Shown piece after piece: positions 43,038 through 52,131 of a stretch of 64,000 nt of DNA. The translations under genes were made by a program, and so were the position numbers. This stretch comes from Deltaproteobacteria bacterium (GTDB lineage Bacteria; Acidobacteriota; Thermoanaerobaculia; Multivoradales; JAHZIX01), in the NCBI GenBank assembly GCA_022601195.1, contig JAHZIX010000040.1, forward strand, positions 1 through 64,000. Reading direction: 5' to 3'. How positions within the stretch are numbered: the stretch's first letter is position 1; every line of letters begins with the position of its first letter. The notes below the pieces were generated by a model. That model saw nothing but the letters and a program-made list of their open reading frames with translations. It was not told the DNA's origin and made no database searches.

Positions 43038-44836
43038 GGACTCGTCTTCCCTTTCGCCCCAACACCCCGGGCGCCTTCACCACCAAAGTTCGCATTCGGA
43101 GCCTTGGAACGAGGCTTAGTCTGCTGGCGGACCGGGAGAACGACTGTGGCCAACTGGGGAGCAAAGTCGTCGCGAATCCCGATAGCCAGACTACCGACGG
43201 TCGAAACGGAGATCTCCATCTTGTATTCCACATCCCGCCCCAAGGCAGTCAGCAGATCATCGTTGCGTACCTCCACCGGCAGAACCGCTTTGTGCACCGG
43301 CTGAACCCCGGAAGCCAGGTTCCCGGAGGTGGCAAAAAGAGAAATGCGTCCGACATGGCTCGCTCCCTCCGCGAGCAGAGCGAGATTGGCCAAAGGCAGG
43401 CGTACCGAGATGGCCAAGCGAGAGAGGTTTCGACGGCCGGCACCGACCGGGCGAGCCTCCACCACCGCCCCCAAGGAGTTGTTAGGGGTCTCCAGCAAGA
43501 GAGCAGAAACGGTTCGCTCCACCGCCCGCTGATCTCGGTCCCGGAGGTGAACACGACGAGGGTAATGGAGCTTCCAGTTCGACTCCAAAGAACGTGGCTG
43601 AACCTCCAGGATTCCCGCCGCGTTCTGCCAGGAGGTACCCGAAGGCTCGAAGCTCAAGGTGTACTGTCCGGGGCCTCGCGGGTCGAAACGGCGAAAGAAC
43701 TCCTCTAACTTGCCGTCGACTCTACCGGCTAGGCCTCCCGTGCCGGCAGCGAGGTGGGACAAGGCTGACTCCTTCGCCAGACTCTCTCCAGACTCTCCGG
43801 CTGACAATCCGAGAGCGCCAGCCTGAATATTGGAAGCATCGTCCTGCAAGGTGCTCGATCCCGCCCGGCTCCCGGAACCGGCATCCACAGTGTGGATCAG
43901 GATTCCCTCCTCCCCTGCAAGGGTCATCGCTGCCTCGAAGAGGCCCACTCCGAGGGTCGTCAGGGCCGGGCCTTCAGCAGGTCCAGCGAGGGGAACCAAC
44001 TCCGTCTGGGCCCGCTCCGCAGCCCAACGGGAATGGCGTCCAAAGGCGTTTCGCCATGCGTTATCCAAGCGACTCGCCATTTGAGTGGGTAGGCGCCCAC
44101 CGATGTAGAGCAGCGTCTTCCTGCCCGGCAAGCCAGCCACCAAGGGCACTAAACGCTCCAGATTGCCCGCCGCGGATCGCAGCTCTCGGTCTAGCTCTGC
44201 AGAAAAAGCCTGCACACGGGCACGAGCATTCTCCGCTGCGGCATTCTGGTCCCGACTGGGATCATCCAACCCGCTAGCAAGGGGCCTGGCTATCTCTTGA
44301 AGAATGGCTCGGTATTCGGACGCCACCTGAACTCGTCCCACCTGCTGTTGCAGCTCCCGAAGCGCCTGATCGATACGCCGCGGGTCTCCCGACGGAGCTT
44401 GAACCATCTCCAACTGACCGTGGGTGAAAAATAGCGAGGTGAGGACTTCCCCCGCTTCCAGACCTTCGAGAAATTTGCCCAGGAAAGGAAGAACCTCCGC
44501 CAGGTCACCGGGCTCCAGAAACCGGTAATCCAGGCAAATCACCAGGTGAGGCAAGGTCTTCTTACTTCGGGAAGACTTCCCGACGAGACTTTCCACCCCA
44601 TCGGAGGCAAGGCTACGCAAGGTCACCCTCTGGCCATCCAGAAAGACGGTGATATCCCTTGCGGTCAGACCCGACACCGGATCTCCCCGATGATCCTCGA
44701 CCGCCAAAGGGACCTCGATCAGCGGCACCTCGACTTCCTGGTGAAAACGCATAGAAGAAGGCGTCGAACCCGCTTCCACAGTGCCCATCCGGAAGGCGAA
44801 GCCGAGAATCACCATCAGCCATAGCAGGCGTTTCAT
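43034..44836 (-). CDS. VWFA-related acidobacterial domain protein, first gene of the triad
   Basis: The 600-residue protein starts MKRLLWLMVILGFAFRMGTV (signal peptide); a start 14 codons earlier is possible. It continues with VPLIEVPLAVEDHRGDPVSG and LTARDITVFLDGQRVTL, the strand that opens the TIGR03436-type domain. PHLVICLDYRFLEPGD replaces the canonical D-x-S-x-S MIDAS with D-Y-R-F-L, so metal binding may be lost. The C-terminal part has a beta sandwich (TVSALLLETPNNSLGAVVEA, YKMEISVSTVGSLAIGI). The tail is Gly/Lys-rich. It overlaps the TPR gene by ATGA. A surface or periplasmic adhesion-type or signalling role is likely; substrate unknown. Confidence 0.8.
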   Translation of the reverse strand: MKRLLWLMVILGFAFRMGTVEAGSTPSSMRFHQEVEVPLIEVPLAVEDHRGDPVSGLTARDITVFLDGQRVTLRSLASDGVESLVGKSSRSKKTLPHLVICLDYRFLEPGDLAEVLPFLGKFLEGLEAGEVLTSLFFTHGQLEMVQAPSGDPRRIDQALRELQQQVGRVQVASEYRAILQEIARPLASGLDDPSRDQNAAAENARARVQAFSAELDRELRSAAGNLERLVPLVAGLPGRKTLLYIGGRLPTQMASRLDNAWRNAFGRHSRWAAERAQTELVPLAGPAEGPALTTLGVGLFEAAMTLAGEEGILIHTVDAGSGSRAGSSTLQDDASNIQAGALGLSAGESGESLAKESALSHLAAGTGGLAGRVDGKLEEFFRRFDPRGPGQYTLSFEPSGTSWQNAAGILEVQPRSLESNWKLHYPRRVHLRDRDQRAVERTVSALLLETPNNSLGAVVEARPVGAGRRNLSRLAISVRLPLANLALLAEGASHVGRISLFATSGNLASGVQPVHKAVLPVEVRNDDLLTALGRDVEYKMEISVSTVGSLAIGIRDDFAPQLATVVLPVRQQTKPRSKAPNANFGGEGARGVGAKGKTSP

Positions 44837-44878
44837 AAGGCCCAAACTACCACGGGAAGCAGCCGAGAGCATGGGCAC

Positions 44879-45008
44879 TCAGCCGGGTCACCCGGTGACG
44901 ACCGAGTCCCGTTTACGGTGCTCTGCTGGGCCCTGCCCCAGGTGGCTGCAGAACGAGTCATTCCTCAGTTCTTGACGAATAAAATTTTTCATGTGACCAT
45001 TACGTCAC
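44879..45008. promoter_or_regulatory. Divergent promoter region between VWA operon and ArsR-SRPBCC gene
   Basis: The region contains, on the plus strand, a TAAAAT (44980-44985) that could serve as a -10 element just ahead of the operator, with a poor -35. Promoters for the minus-strand triad must also be here. Confidence 0.35.
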
Positions 45009-45011
45009 ATG
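44990..45011. promoter_or_regulatory. Perfect palindrome overlapping the start codon of the ArsR-SRPBCC gene (probable operator)
   Basis: CATGTGAC at 44990-44997 and GTCACATG at 45004-45011 form an 8-bp inverted repeat with a 6-base spacer, and the right arm contains the ATG of the downstream gene. This is the size and symmetry of an ArsR-family binding site. Since that gene encodes an ArsR-type winged helix, autorepression is the natural reading. Confidence 0.6.
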
Positions 45012-45854
45012 TCTAATCATCCTCCAGCCCAGAAAGATCTTTCACCGGTTTGGAAAGCTCTCGCTGACCCCAACCGCAGGGCCATACTGGATCACCTGCG
45101 GCAACACCCGCAGACCACCGGCAACCTGGCGGAGCTTTTTCCTATGAGCCGCTTTGGAGTGATGAAACACCTGGGAGTCCTGGTGCGGGCTGGACTGGTG
45201 CAGATTCGGCGGCAGGGGAAGGAGCGTTGGAACCACCTGAACCCGGTTCCTCTGCGGCAGATCTATCGGCGGTGGATCCGGCCTTTCGAAGAAACAGCCG
45301 CTGACAACCTATTGCTCATCAAGCAGATCGCGGAACAGAACCAAGGAGACAAGATGACCGAGAATCGAGATGACAGCCCTTTGCGAAGCCTCGACATTCA
45401 AATGGAAATTCCCATCCAGGCATCTCGAGAGAAAGTGTGGGAAGCCTTGACCCAAAACATAGTTGACTGGTGGCCCCGAGACTTCTATGTCGGCGCTCAG
45501 CCCAAAGGGTTCGTTTTGGAAGATCGGGTCGGGGGCCGGGTTTTCGAAGACTGGGGTGACGGTCAAGGCCTGCTCTGGGCCACCATTGTCGTCCTGGACA
45601 GGGGCCGTCAACTCACCTGGGCGGGAGATCTATCCCCGGAGTTTGGGGGCCCCGCTCGAACCATCACTACCTACAGACTGGTAGAAAAGGGAGAAGAAAC
45701 TCTGCTCCAATTTCGCGATAGCCCCTACGGGAAGCTGTCCCCATCGACCCAATCTGCCCTAGCGGAAGGCTGGAGAGGGCTTCTCGAAGGTTGCCTCAAG
45801 CCCTTTGTGGAGAATGGCAAGCATCCCGATCGGCCGGAATCCATCTCCTCCTAG
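45009..45854 (+). CDS. ArsR-type winged-helix fused to an AHSA1/SRPBCC domain
   Basis: The 281-residue protein has an ArsR helix-turn-helix in residues 12-85 (VWKALADPNRRAILDHLRQ, FGVMKHLGVLVRAGLVQIRR) and an Aha1/START-like SRPBCC domain in residues 125-270 (IQMEIPIQASREKVWEALTQ, GRVFEDWGDGQGLLWATI, LTWAGDLSPEFGGPARTI). Such fusions exist: the SRPBCC pocket may sense a hydrophobic ligand and set DNA binding. No Cys metal site of the ArsR kind is present, so metal sensing is unlikely. A palindrome overlaps the start codon. There is no obvious ribosome-binding site, which fits a leaderless or near-leaderless mRNA. Confidence 0.85.
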   Translation: MSNHPPAQKDLSPVWKALADPNRRAILDHLRQHPQTTGNLAELFPMSRFGVMKHLGVLVRAGLVQIRRQGKERWNHLNPVPLRQIYRRWIRPFEETAADNLLLIKQIAEQNQGDKMTENRDDSPLRSLDIQMEIPIQASREKVWEALTQNIVDWWPRDFYVGAQPKGFVLEDRVGGRVFEDWGDGQGLLWATIVVLDRGRQLTWAGDLSPEFGGPARTITTYRLVEKGEETLLQFRDSPYGKLSPSTQSALAEGWRGLLEGCLKPFVENGKHPDRPESISS

Positions 45855-46040
45855 ACCGACTCTTGAATCTGGCCCCGCTCCCAGCCCTGTGCCCTGGCCA
45901 GAAGCTCAGAGGCTCTGGGACTCGAAAACCTGGAGGCAGGAGGATCCCTCCTGGGAAGATGCTACCGACCCAGGAGACAGGGCTGAAGAATGACTCTTGG
46001 CGATGGAGGGAGCGCCAGCATGCGATACCCCAATCTGGGT

Positions 46041-46679
46041 TCAGGCTGGTCCTAGATGACCCACGGGCTCAGACCGACGTCGCCAGCGGCGCAACAAGCG
46101 GGAGCAGACATAGGCCACGAGAACCACCGCCAACAGCCCCGCGAAAGGCACCACGATGGCGAGAAATGCCAGGACGAAGGATCCTCCCGCTTCCACCGTA
46201 GAAACCAAGGGGTTAGCCAAGCCACCGGTGGTCATAGAAGAACCGCCCCGAATCATCGCCATGCCGCTATGAACGACCCCGGCGGCCCCTCCTCCAGCGA
46301 TGGCCGCCAGCGTCCATTTCATCATCGGATCGAGACCGACGATGGTCGAGGCCGCGACCACGGTACCGGCGATCGCCGCAGCAGGAGCACCGATGCTGTC
46401 GAGGAAATTGTCTACCCAGGGAATGAAGTAGGCACCCACTTCCAGGGCCGTCGCGATGCCAAAGGCAATCAGGGCCGGGTACGTGCCGATCCAGGCGAAT
46501 CCGGAGCTAAGCTCCAGGTGGCCACTCAAGGAGGCACCGCTGACCAGCAGCATGGGCACGAAGATGCGGAAGCCGCTGGCCGCCGCCAAGCCGAGCCCAA
46601 GAGAGATGCTCAATAGGATGCCCAATGCCTCGGGGTTCAATGTGTCGGGATTCAGTGTGCTGAGGTCTATATCCATCAT
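46041..46679 (-). CDS. DUF4126 family membrane protein
   Basis: The 212-residue protein (211 from the second ATG, which has the better GGGGAGG spacing) has five or so membrane helices and Gly/Ala-rich loops with the family pattern GLAAASGFRIFVPMLLVSGA, WVDNFLDSIGAPAAAIAGTV and GGGAAGVVHSGMAMIRGGSS. DUF4126 proteins are inner-membrane proteins of unknown role. It lies 41 bases after the murJ gene on the same strand and may share its transcript. Confidence 0.85.
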   Translation of the reverse strand: MMDIDLSTLNPDTLNPEALGILLSISLGLGLAAASGFRIFVPMLLVSGASLSGHLELSSGFAWIGTYPALIAFGIATALEVGAYFIPWVDNFLDSIGAPAAAIAGTVVAASTIVGLDPMMKWTLAAIAGGGAAGVVHSGMAMIRGGSSMTTGGLANPLVSTVEAGGSFVLAFLAIVVPFAGLLAVVLVAYVCSRLLRRWRRRSEPVGHLGPA

Positions 46680-46720
46680 ACCCTCCCCTACGAGTGTAGC
46701 AGCCGTTTTGATTCAGACTC

Positions 46721-48463
46721 TCAACCCCCGCTCCTCCGGCGACGCAATCGACCGATCCAAGACTGAGCTTCCGATAGGCCAAGGCCGTAGGCAGCAGCCA
46801 GGTAGGTCAAGGCGTAGGTGGCTACCACCAGAGCGCCAGCGAGGGCGTAGTGGAGAGCTGGAAGAACCTTCCAAAGGAGGGCTGCCGGCAGGGCCGAAGC
46901 GAGGGCTAAACCCGCCATCACCAGCACCCCTCGCCAAGGCAATCTAAATCCCTCGAGCCGTCCTCGAAGAGCTCGCCGGAGCCAGTAGATCTCTCCCCAA
47001 GATCCCAAGGCAGAGCCCAATGCCAATCCCATGGCCCCAAAATGGAGAGTTCTTTCCTGGGGACCGAGGCCCAACGTCGCCGCCACCGGGAACCGGTCGA
47101 ACCAAATCATCGCGGCAATTCCTACCACCGCGGCGACCACGACCCTGCCGAAGGCTACCTTCGCCGGGGTCTTGGTATCTCCCAGGGAATAGAAGAGGTT
47201 CTGTAGAAGCCGCGAGGCGGTGCTGGCAGGCATTCCTAAGGTGTAGACCGCTAGGACTCCGTAAACCAACCATTGGTCGTTCACAGCGAACTGCCCGGTG
47301 CGGTACACGGCCCCTACGATGAGGTAGCCAAAAGCCAGATAGCCCACCGCCGTGGGGATGACCAGGAAGGCGATCTGGCGGAGGGAACGAGTCACCCGCT
47401 CGAGGATCTCCTCCTCTCTTCCCCGCTGCAATCGAGACAGCTCCGGCAACTCGGCAGCAGCGACGGACATGGCAAAGACACTGATCGGCAGAGCGTATAG
47501 AACCGAGGCCCAACGAATGGCTGACGGCGCTCCTGCCACCAGGAATCCGGCGAGGAAATGATCTAAGTAGAGAGACAGCTGCACGACCCCTCGGCCGGCG
47601 ATCACCGGCCCAAAAGCCTTCAGGGCCTCCCGAACTCCCTCCACCCGAGTGGAGAAGCTCAACCGGAAACCGCTCACCAACCGGGCGACCAACGGTAGCT
47701 GCACGAGAAATTGCAGCCCCCCCCCGAAGAGGGCCCCTACGCAGACCGGTATCACCAAACCCGAAGGATCACTAGCATGATCCCAGCTCGAGGGCAGGAT
47801 ATGGCCCCATTCCCCCGCCGCCAGAGCCACCATGGCGATGATGGCGGCATTCCACAGAACCGGAGCGAAATAGGGTAAGAAAAAGCGCCGATGGCTATTG
47901 AGAATGCCCAGAGCCCAGGCACTCAGCACCAAGATGCCCGTCATGGGAAAAATCCATCGCACAGCGGCGACCGCCAACTCGTAGCGATCCACCGAGGCTT
48001 CGCCGCGGGCCACCTCCGCCGCATCGTTCAAATACCCCAATGCGAAGACCGCCACGAAGGGACGGGCCAACAAGACTCCCACTATGCTCAGGCAAGCTGC
48101 CGCGGCGAGGAGTAGGCCGAAGATGGCCCCTGCAAAGCGCCCCGCCTCCTCCTCCCTTCCCTCTTCCAGCAGTCTCGAGTAGATAGGGATGAAAGCCGCC
48201 GAGAGAGTTTGCTCCCCAAATAACACCTGAAGCGCATTCGGCCCCCGAAAAGCGGTACTGATGACATCCGTCAGAGCCCCGACTCCGAAATAGTGGGCCA
48301 CCACTCGTTCCCGCAGAAAGCCGATCAATCGGCTGGAGAAAATTCCCGACGCCACGATAGCGGCCCGATTGCGTCTCGCCGGCGGCTTGGCAACTCCCGC
48401 CTCATCCTCACCTGGGCGCCCTTCCTGCTGCGCAGGTGGTCCCAGAGAATTCTTTCGAGTCAA
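46721..48463 (-). CDS. murJ: Lipid II flippase MurJ
   Basis: The 580-residue protein has a charged N-terminus, then the MOP-superfamily repeats of MurJ: SRLIGFLRERVVAHYFGVGA, STAFRGPNALQVLFGEQTLSAAFIPIY and LGILNSHRRFFLPYFAPVLWNAA. Fourteen helices are expected, and the length is usual. MurJ moves lipid II across the inner membrane for peptidoglycan synthesis. The start is a TTG at 48463, supported by GGGGGAG seven bases upstream. It follows a large HEAT-like protein gene by 19 bases, and DUF4126 follows. The gene context, away from other mur genes, is common in acidobacteria. Confidence 0.92.
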   Translation of the reverse strand: MTRKNSLGPPAQQEGRPGEDEAGVAKPPARRNRAAIVASGIFSSRLIGFLRERVVAHYFGVGALTDVISTAFRGPNALQVLFGEQTLSAAFIPIYSRLLEEGREEEAGRFAGAIFGLLLAAAACLSIVGVLLARPFVAVFALGYLNDAAEVARGEASVDRYELAVAAVRWIFPMTGILVLSAWALGILNSHRRFFLPYFAPVLWNAAIIAMVALAAGEWGHILPSSWDHASDPSGLVIPVCVGALFGGGLQFLVQLPLVARLVSGFRLSFSTRVEGVREALKAFGPVIAGRGVVQLSLYLDHFLAGFLVAGAPSAIRWASVLYALPISVFAMSVAAAELPELSRLQRGREEEILERVTRSLRQIAFLVIPTAVGYLAFGYLIVGAVYRTGQFAVNDQWLVYGVLAVYTLGMPASTASRLLQNLFYSLGDTKTPAKVAFGRVVVAAVVGIAAMIWFDRFPVAATLGLGPQERTLHFGAMGLALGSALGSWGEIYWLRRALRGRLEGFRLPWRGVLVMAGLALASALPAALLWKVLPALHYALAGALVVATYALTYLAAAYGLGLSEAQSWIGRLRRRRSGG

Positions 48464-48482
48464 GCTAGTCTCCCCCGCTCTC

Positions 48483-50132
48483 TCAAGCCTGGTTGCGCAG
48501 GGCAGCCGAGATGGCCATATTCTTGCGAATCATCTTGCGATCTGCTGGCTTGAGCTTTTGAAGCAACCGAGCGGCGACCGGTCGGGGCGTTTTCGGATTC
48601 TTCACCAAAGCCAAGCGGATGGGGTAAGAAGCGACCCAGGCCGCTGTCGAGCCGATCTGTTCCAGAGCTCGCCGTGGCGCGATCTTGCTGCGAGCGATTT
48701 CCAGAACCGTGCCTTCGTCCAAGCGCTTCTCTCGCAAACAGCGCAATACCAACGGCTCATCGCGAAAGAAGTCGGTCCATAGTTGTTGCAGCATTCTTCG
48801 ACCGCCGGAGCGAACCGCGGCCAGTTTCTCCCCTTGGGACAAAGTTTGAAACAGCCCTCGCAACCGCGACCGAGCCTTGGCCTTGACCTCCAGATGGCGA
48901 ATCCGGGGGCTACTGAGCACTCGGAGAATCTTGCCAAAATCCCGTAGGGAACCGAGCGCTTCCAATTGAGCCGCAGCTGGAGCCGCCGGGCATTCCAGCA
49001 GGGCCTCGCGGATGCGCGGCCGGCTGAACCAGCGTCGAGATCGGTAGATTCGATCTGCCACGGTAGCGCTGGCTCGGCGAGCTAGAGAGGCTGCGGCGAG
49101 CTCCGGAAGGGCAAAATTCTCCAATAGAGCCAGCTGTAGATCTTCCACCGACCGCTGGGCAAGGGCACTCAAGACCTTGGCGTCAGAAGAAAAACGGGCG
49201 GTCTCCAGGTCCGCCCGATGCCGAGCGGAGACCGAGTCAGCAACCGTCGAGGCAGGTTCCTCGACCTCAGGCACATCGATGTCTTCGATTTCCAGGACCG
49301 GAGGAACCAATGGTTGCCGGCGCGCTGCCACGGCCTCAGGGCTTTTCGGATCCACCTTCAAAGGTTGGTTCAGGTCACCAGGAATGTGCTCGGCAACCGA
49401 TGCCCATAAGTCTTGTAGTACGAACTCGCCGGTCCCCAGCTCTTCGTAGACGGGCTCGGGAAAGGAGAACGCCAGCTCTTCCAGAGGGATTTCCTCAGCT
49501 ACGGTCTCCACCGGGGTTTCAGTGGATACTTGACCTGGGAGAGCCGGATCCGAGGGGACCTCCTCCGGGGCCTGCGGCAGGCTCTGCTCTTCTTCTGAAG
49601 ATTCTTGGGCTGAGGGTTCCTGAGCTGGGACTTCGGAGGCTGGGGCTTCCGGGGCTGGGGCTTCCGGGGCTGGGGCTTCTACGAGTGGGGGTTTCCGGGC
49701 AAGATTGCGCGACGAGGAAAGTTCCAGTGCCCGCGCCTTGACCGCGTCCCGTGCTGAAGGATTCAGGGTGGCCAACAAGCCCCGCACATCCTCACGTATT
49801 TCTTGGCGGTCTTCGGCGCTGAGATGGGAGGAGTCGAGCTCCCGGAGCAAATCGAAGACAGCAATCTGTCTCTCCAGGTCGGCCCGCGGCCCAGCGGGGG
49901 TGAAGGGGTTGCGGAGCAACGCCTCTTTGATCTGCCAGTTTCCGAACCAATCGAAGTTGTTGCAGATCGCCTGCAGCACCCGAGGTGAATCGATCCAAGC
50001 AGCGATTCGCCCTACCACCCCAAGGGGAGGAGAGCTCCGCTCGCCCGCCACCTCGAGGCTCGTTAGCATCTCGAGGCTCTTCAGCAGCTTGAGAAAGGAC
50101 TCTTCCCGCTCGTGTTCCCGTCGTTCGCCCAT
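48483..50132 (-). CDS. Helical-repeat (LRV/HEAT-like) protein of unknown function
   Basis: The 549-residue protein has helical repeats whose units end with patterns like 'WQIKEALLRNPFTP', 'PRIREALLECPAAP' and 'YPIRLALVKNPKTPRPVAARLL', typical of leucine-rich-variant or HEAT-like arrays. An acidic linker lies in between at about residues 155-300 (repeats of E-A-P-A-P, then Glu-rich). No catalytic motif. The ATG at 50132 has GGGGAAG seven bases upstream; longer starts are rejected as they would run into the divergent sirtuin gene. It lies 19 bases before murJ, so a role in envelope assembly could be guessed, but nothing in the protein proves it. Confidence 0.65.
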   Translation of the reverse strand: MGERREHEREESFLKLLKSLEMLTSLEVAGERSSPPLGVVGRIAAWIDSPRVLQAICNNFDWFGNWQIKEALLRNPFTPAGPRADLERQIAVFDLLRELDSSHLSAEDRQEIREDVRGLLATLNPSARDAVKARALELSSSRNLARKPPLVEAPAPEAPAPEAPASEVPAQEPSAQESSEEEQSLPQAPEEVPSDPALPGQVSTETPVETVAEEIPLEELAFSFPEPVYEELGTGEFVLQDLWASVAEHIPGDLNQPLKVDPKSPEAVAARRQPLVPPVLEIEDIDVPEVEEPASTVADSVSARHRADLETARFSSDAKVLSALAQRSVEDLQLALLENFALPELAAASLARRASATVADRIYRSRRWFSRPRIREALLECPAAPAAAQLEALGSLRDFGKILRVLSSPRIRHLEVKAKARSRLRGLFQTLSQGEKLAAVRSGGRRMLQQLWTDFFRDEPLVLRCLREKRLDEGTVLEIARSKIAPRRALEQIGSTAAWVASYPIRLALVKNPKTPRPVAARLLQKLKPADRKMIRKNMAISAALRNQA

Positions 50133-50142
50133 AATCTTCCCC

Positions 50143-51009
50143 ATGCTATCGTCCAACGCCGTGGAACCTTCAGCGACGATCCTAGCCGACTTTCTACAAT
50201 CGACCAGGAATGGTGGGATCCTGGTCATCACCGGGGCCGGCGCCAGCCTGGCCAGCGGCATCCCCACCTTTCGCGGCACAGACCCCAGCGCCGTGTGGAA
50301 GCGAGACATCACCGAGCTGGGCACCAACCGCTATTTTCGAGAAGATCCCGTCGGCTCCTGGGCTTGGTACCTATCCCGCTTCGAGAAAGTTCTGGCAGCT
50401 CGTCCCAACCCCACCCACTTCGCCCTGGCAGCCTTGGAGAAATGGGCCCAGGAGCAAGACCGGGAGTTTCTCCTCATCACTCAAAACATCGATACCTTGC
50501 ACGAGGATGCCGGCTCTCGCCGACTCATCAAGGTCCATGGCAGTGCCGACCGCATTCGCTGCGCTCGCTATGGCTGCCGTCTCGGGGCTCCTCGGGGCTC
50601 TCTCCTACGCTCCGAATTCGACCTGGAGCCCTTTCTAGCAGCTCCCAGCCTCTCGCTCATTCCCCGCTGTCCTCAGTGCGGGGACCTGCTCCGGCAGCAT
50701 GTCCTATGGTTTGACGAGTACTACACGGAACATGAGGACTACCAATTCGATCGCGCCCAGAGAGCTCTCGCGGACATGGCCGGAGCGCTCTTCGTGGGAA
50801 CCTCCTTTTCCGTCGGGATTACCGAGATGGTGCTGCAAGCCGGCCGATCCTCAGACCTCCCTATGATCTCCATCGACCCTTCTTCCACCCCTCCCGGGAG
50901 AGGCGTGACCCACCTCCAAGAGCTGTCGGAACAGCTCCTACCGGAAGTCTGTCGTCGAATTGGCGTCCCGCTTACCGCCCTTGGGGCCACATTCTCCCTT
51001 GACGGCTGA
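50143..51009 (+). CDS. Sirtuin (Sir2-family NAD-dependent deacylase)
   Basis: The 288-residue protein has ILVITGAGASLASGIPTFRG (NAD-binding GAG and FRG), TQNIDTLHEDAGS, the catalytic His in LIKVHGS, and two Cys pairs (RCARYGC and RCPQCG) for the zinc ribbon. It should remove acyl groups from lysines with NAD. The start ATG overlaps the ATG of a longer frame of the divergent gene, and no clear ribosome-binding site is visible; a GTG at 50161 is a second option. A longer upstream frame is only the antisense of the neighbouring gene. Confidence 0.9.
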   Translation: MLSSNAVEPSATILADFLQSTRNGGILVITGAGASLASGIPTFRGTDPSAVWKRDITELGTNRYFREDPVGSWAWYLSRFEKVLAARPNPTHFALAALEKWAQEQDREFLLITQNIDTLHEDAGSRRLIKVHGSADRIRCARYGCRLGAPRGSLLRSEFDLEPFLAAPSLSLIPRCPQCGDLLRQHVLWFDEYYTEHEDYQFDRAQRALADMAGALFVGTSFSVGITEMVLQAGRSSDLPMISIDPSSTPPGRGVTHLQELSEQLLPEVCRRIGVPLTALGATFSLDG

Positions 51010-51100
51010 AACCGCCTACCGCGAAATGCTTAGCCCGATACACGGGATCAGCGGGAAAAAATGACTTGTATTGATCTAGAAGCAACAACGGAGGACTGCA

Positions 51101-51562
51101 ATGAAGCTCGGTGACGTTCTCAAGAAGGAGCGTGAGAAAAAGGGACTGTCCGTAGAGGACACAGCCAACGGCCTCGATCTTTCCGCCAAGGACTACGAAG
51201 CCCTCGAGGGCGGAGAGTCGGACGCTGAAAAGTGGGGCCCGCTGCTGGCGGAGATTGCCATCCTCCTAGAAACCCCCACTTCCCGCCTGCTGGCAGAAAG
51301 CGGCAGGGCAGAAGACACGGCGGATGGACAGGCCGGCAAGCTGATCACTCAGCATCGCGAACGGAGAGAAAAGACCGTGGAGCAGATGGCCGAAGGCCTG
51401 AGCATCACGAAGGAAGAGTACGAGAGCATCGAAGCGGGCAAGAGCCCCATCGAGAAACAAGGACCTCTGCTACTCCGCTTCGCGGAAGTGATCGAGCAAC
51501 CGGTCTTCAACCTCTTCTATCCCTGCGGTCTCCCCTTTACCGAATTGGACGACTACCCCTAG
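51101..51562 (+). CDS. Double helix-turn-helix (XRE-like) regulator
   Basis: The 153-residue protein contains two similar units: residues 1-65 (KLGDVLKKEREKKGLSVEDT ... DYEALEGGES) and residues 78-140 (LITQHRERREKTVEQMAEGL ... EYESIEAGKS). Each reads as a HTH_XRE helix set, so one chain may bind DNA by itself like a pseudo-dimer. GGAGG precedes the ATG. No partner gene lies nearby; it follows the sirtuin gene by 90 bases. Confidence 0.75.
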   Translation: MKLGDVLKKEREKKGLSVEDTANGLDLSAKDYEALEGGESDAEKWGPLLAEIAILLETPTSRLLAESGRAEDTADGQAGKLITQHRERREKTVEQMAEGLSITKEEYESIEAGKSPIEKQGPLLLRFAEVIEQPVFNLFYPCGLPFTELDDYP

Positions 51563-51730
51563 GAGGGGTGCTCTAGGCAGGCATTCGGCTGCGATGGGGC
51601 TATCGAGGCCCCTTCGCCAGGCGGACCTAGGCCACTGCTTGTCGAGAGGTAGGGAGTCGGATTCTGACTGGTTCGAGTTCTGACCGGAAGGTGCCACCTA
51701 GGTACGGTGGGAATCGGAGGTCTTAGGCCC

Positions 51731-51863
51731 AAATAAATAACGGCGCGAGCAGCCCCCCCATAGTTTTGCCCGCGCCGTTGGAAACTTTTTCACTCTCTGT
51801 TCACGGCGAACCGCTTGCTTCGAGTGCGTTACCACCGAACTACATAAGCAAGCGGCGTGCCAG
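51731..51863 (-). ncRNA. Repeat copy 1: possible small structured RNA with intrinsic terminator
   Basis: This and copy 2 (52132-52264) are colinear with no gaps and 4 differences in 133 (51770, 51781, 51800 and 51802). Read on the minus strand, a 9-bp stem (CGCTTGCTT with AAGCAAGCG) encloses a stretch resembling a tRNA D-arm (GTAGTTCGGTGGTAACGC), then GGTTCGCCGTGAAC, and then a 12-bp GC hairpin (aacggcgcgagc / gcccgcgccgtt, one mismatch here) followed by TTATTTATTT. The last part looks like an intrinsic terminator. An expressed RNA is an inference from this layout. Confidence 0.4.
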
Positions 51864-52131
51864 ATCTTCGGGTAGGCCTTTCCAGGCTTTCCTGGAGCCA
51901 TCGGTGGGAGCCCACATCGAAATATTTCGACGGGAACCTGCTCCTACCGAGCGCCCCAGGGGAAGGAGAAGGCCTCGAGAGAGAGGTTTCCGGCTACTCC
52001 TCCTCGAGAACCCAGGGAACTGGCTGTAGCCAAACAAAACCGCCTAAACCCCTCACAAGAAAGGCGCTTAGCGCTTCACTCGAGACAGTTGAGGGAACAG
52101 AGAGAAGGAAAAAGGTGGGAAAAAGAGGGCC

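Noticed and set aside
49705..50142. Upstream extension of the sirtuin frame by 146 codons
   Set aside because: It is antisense to the helical-repeat gene, Ser/Arg-rich, and lies before the normal sirtuin N-terminus.
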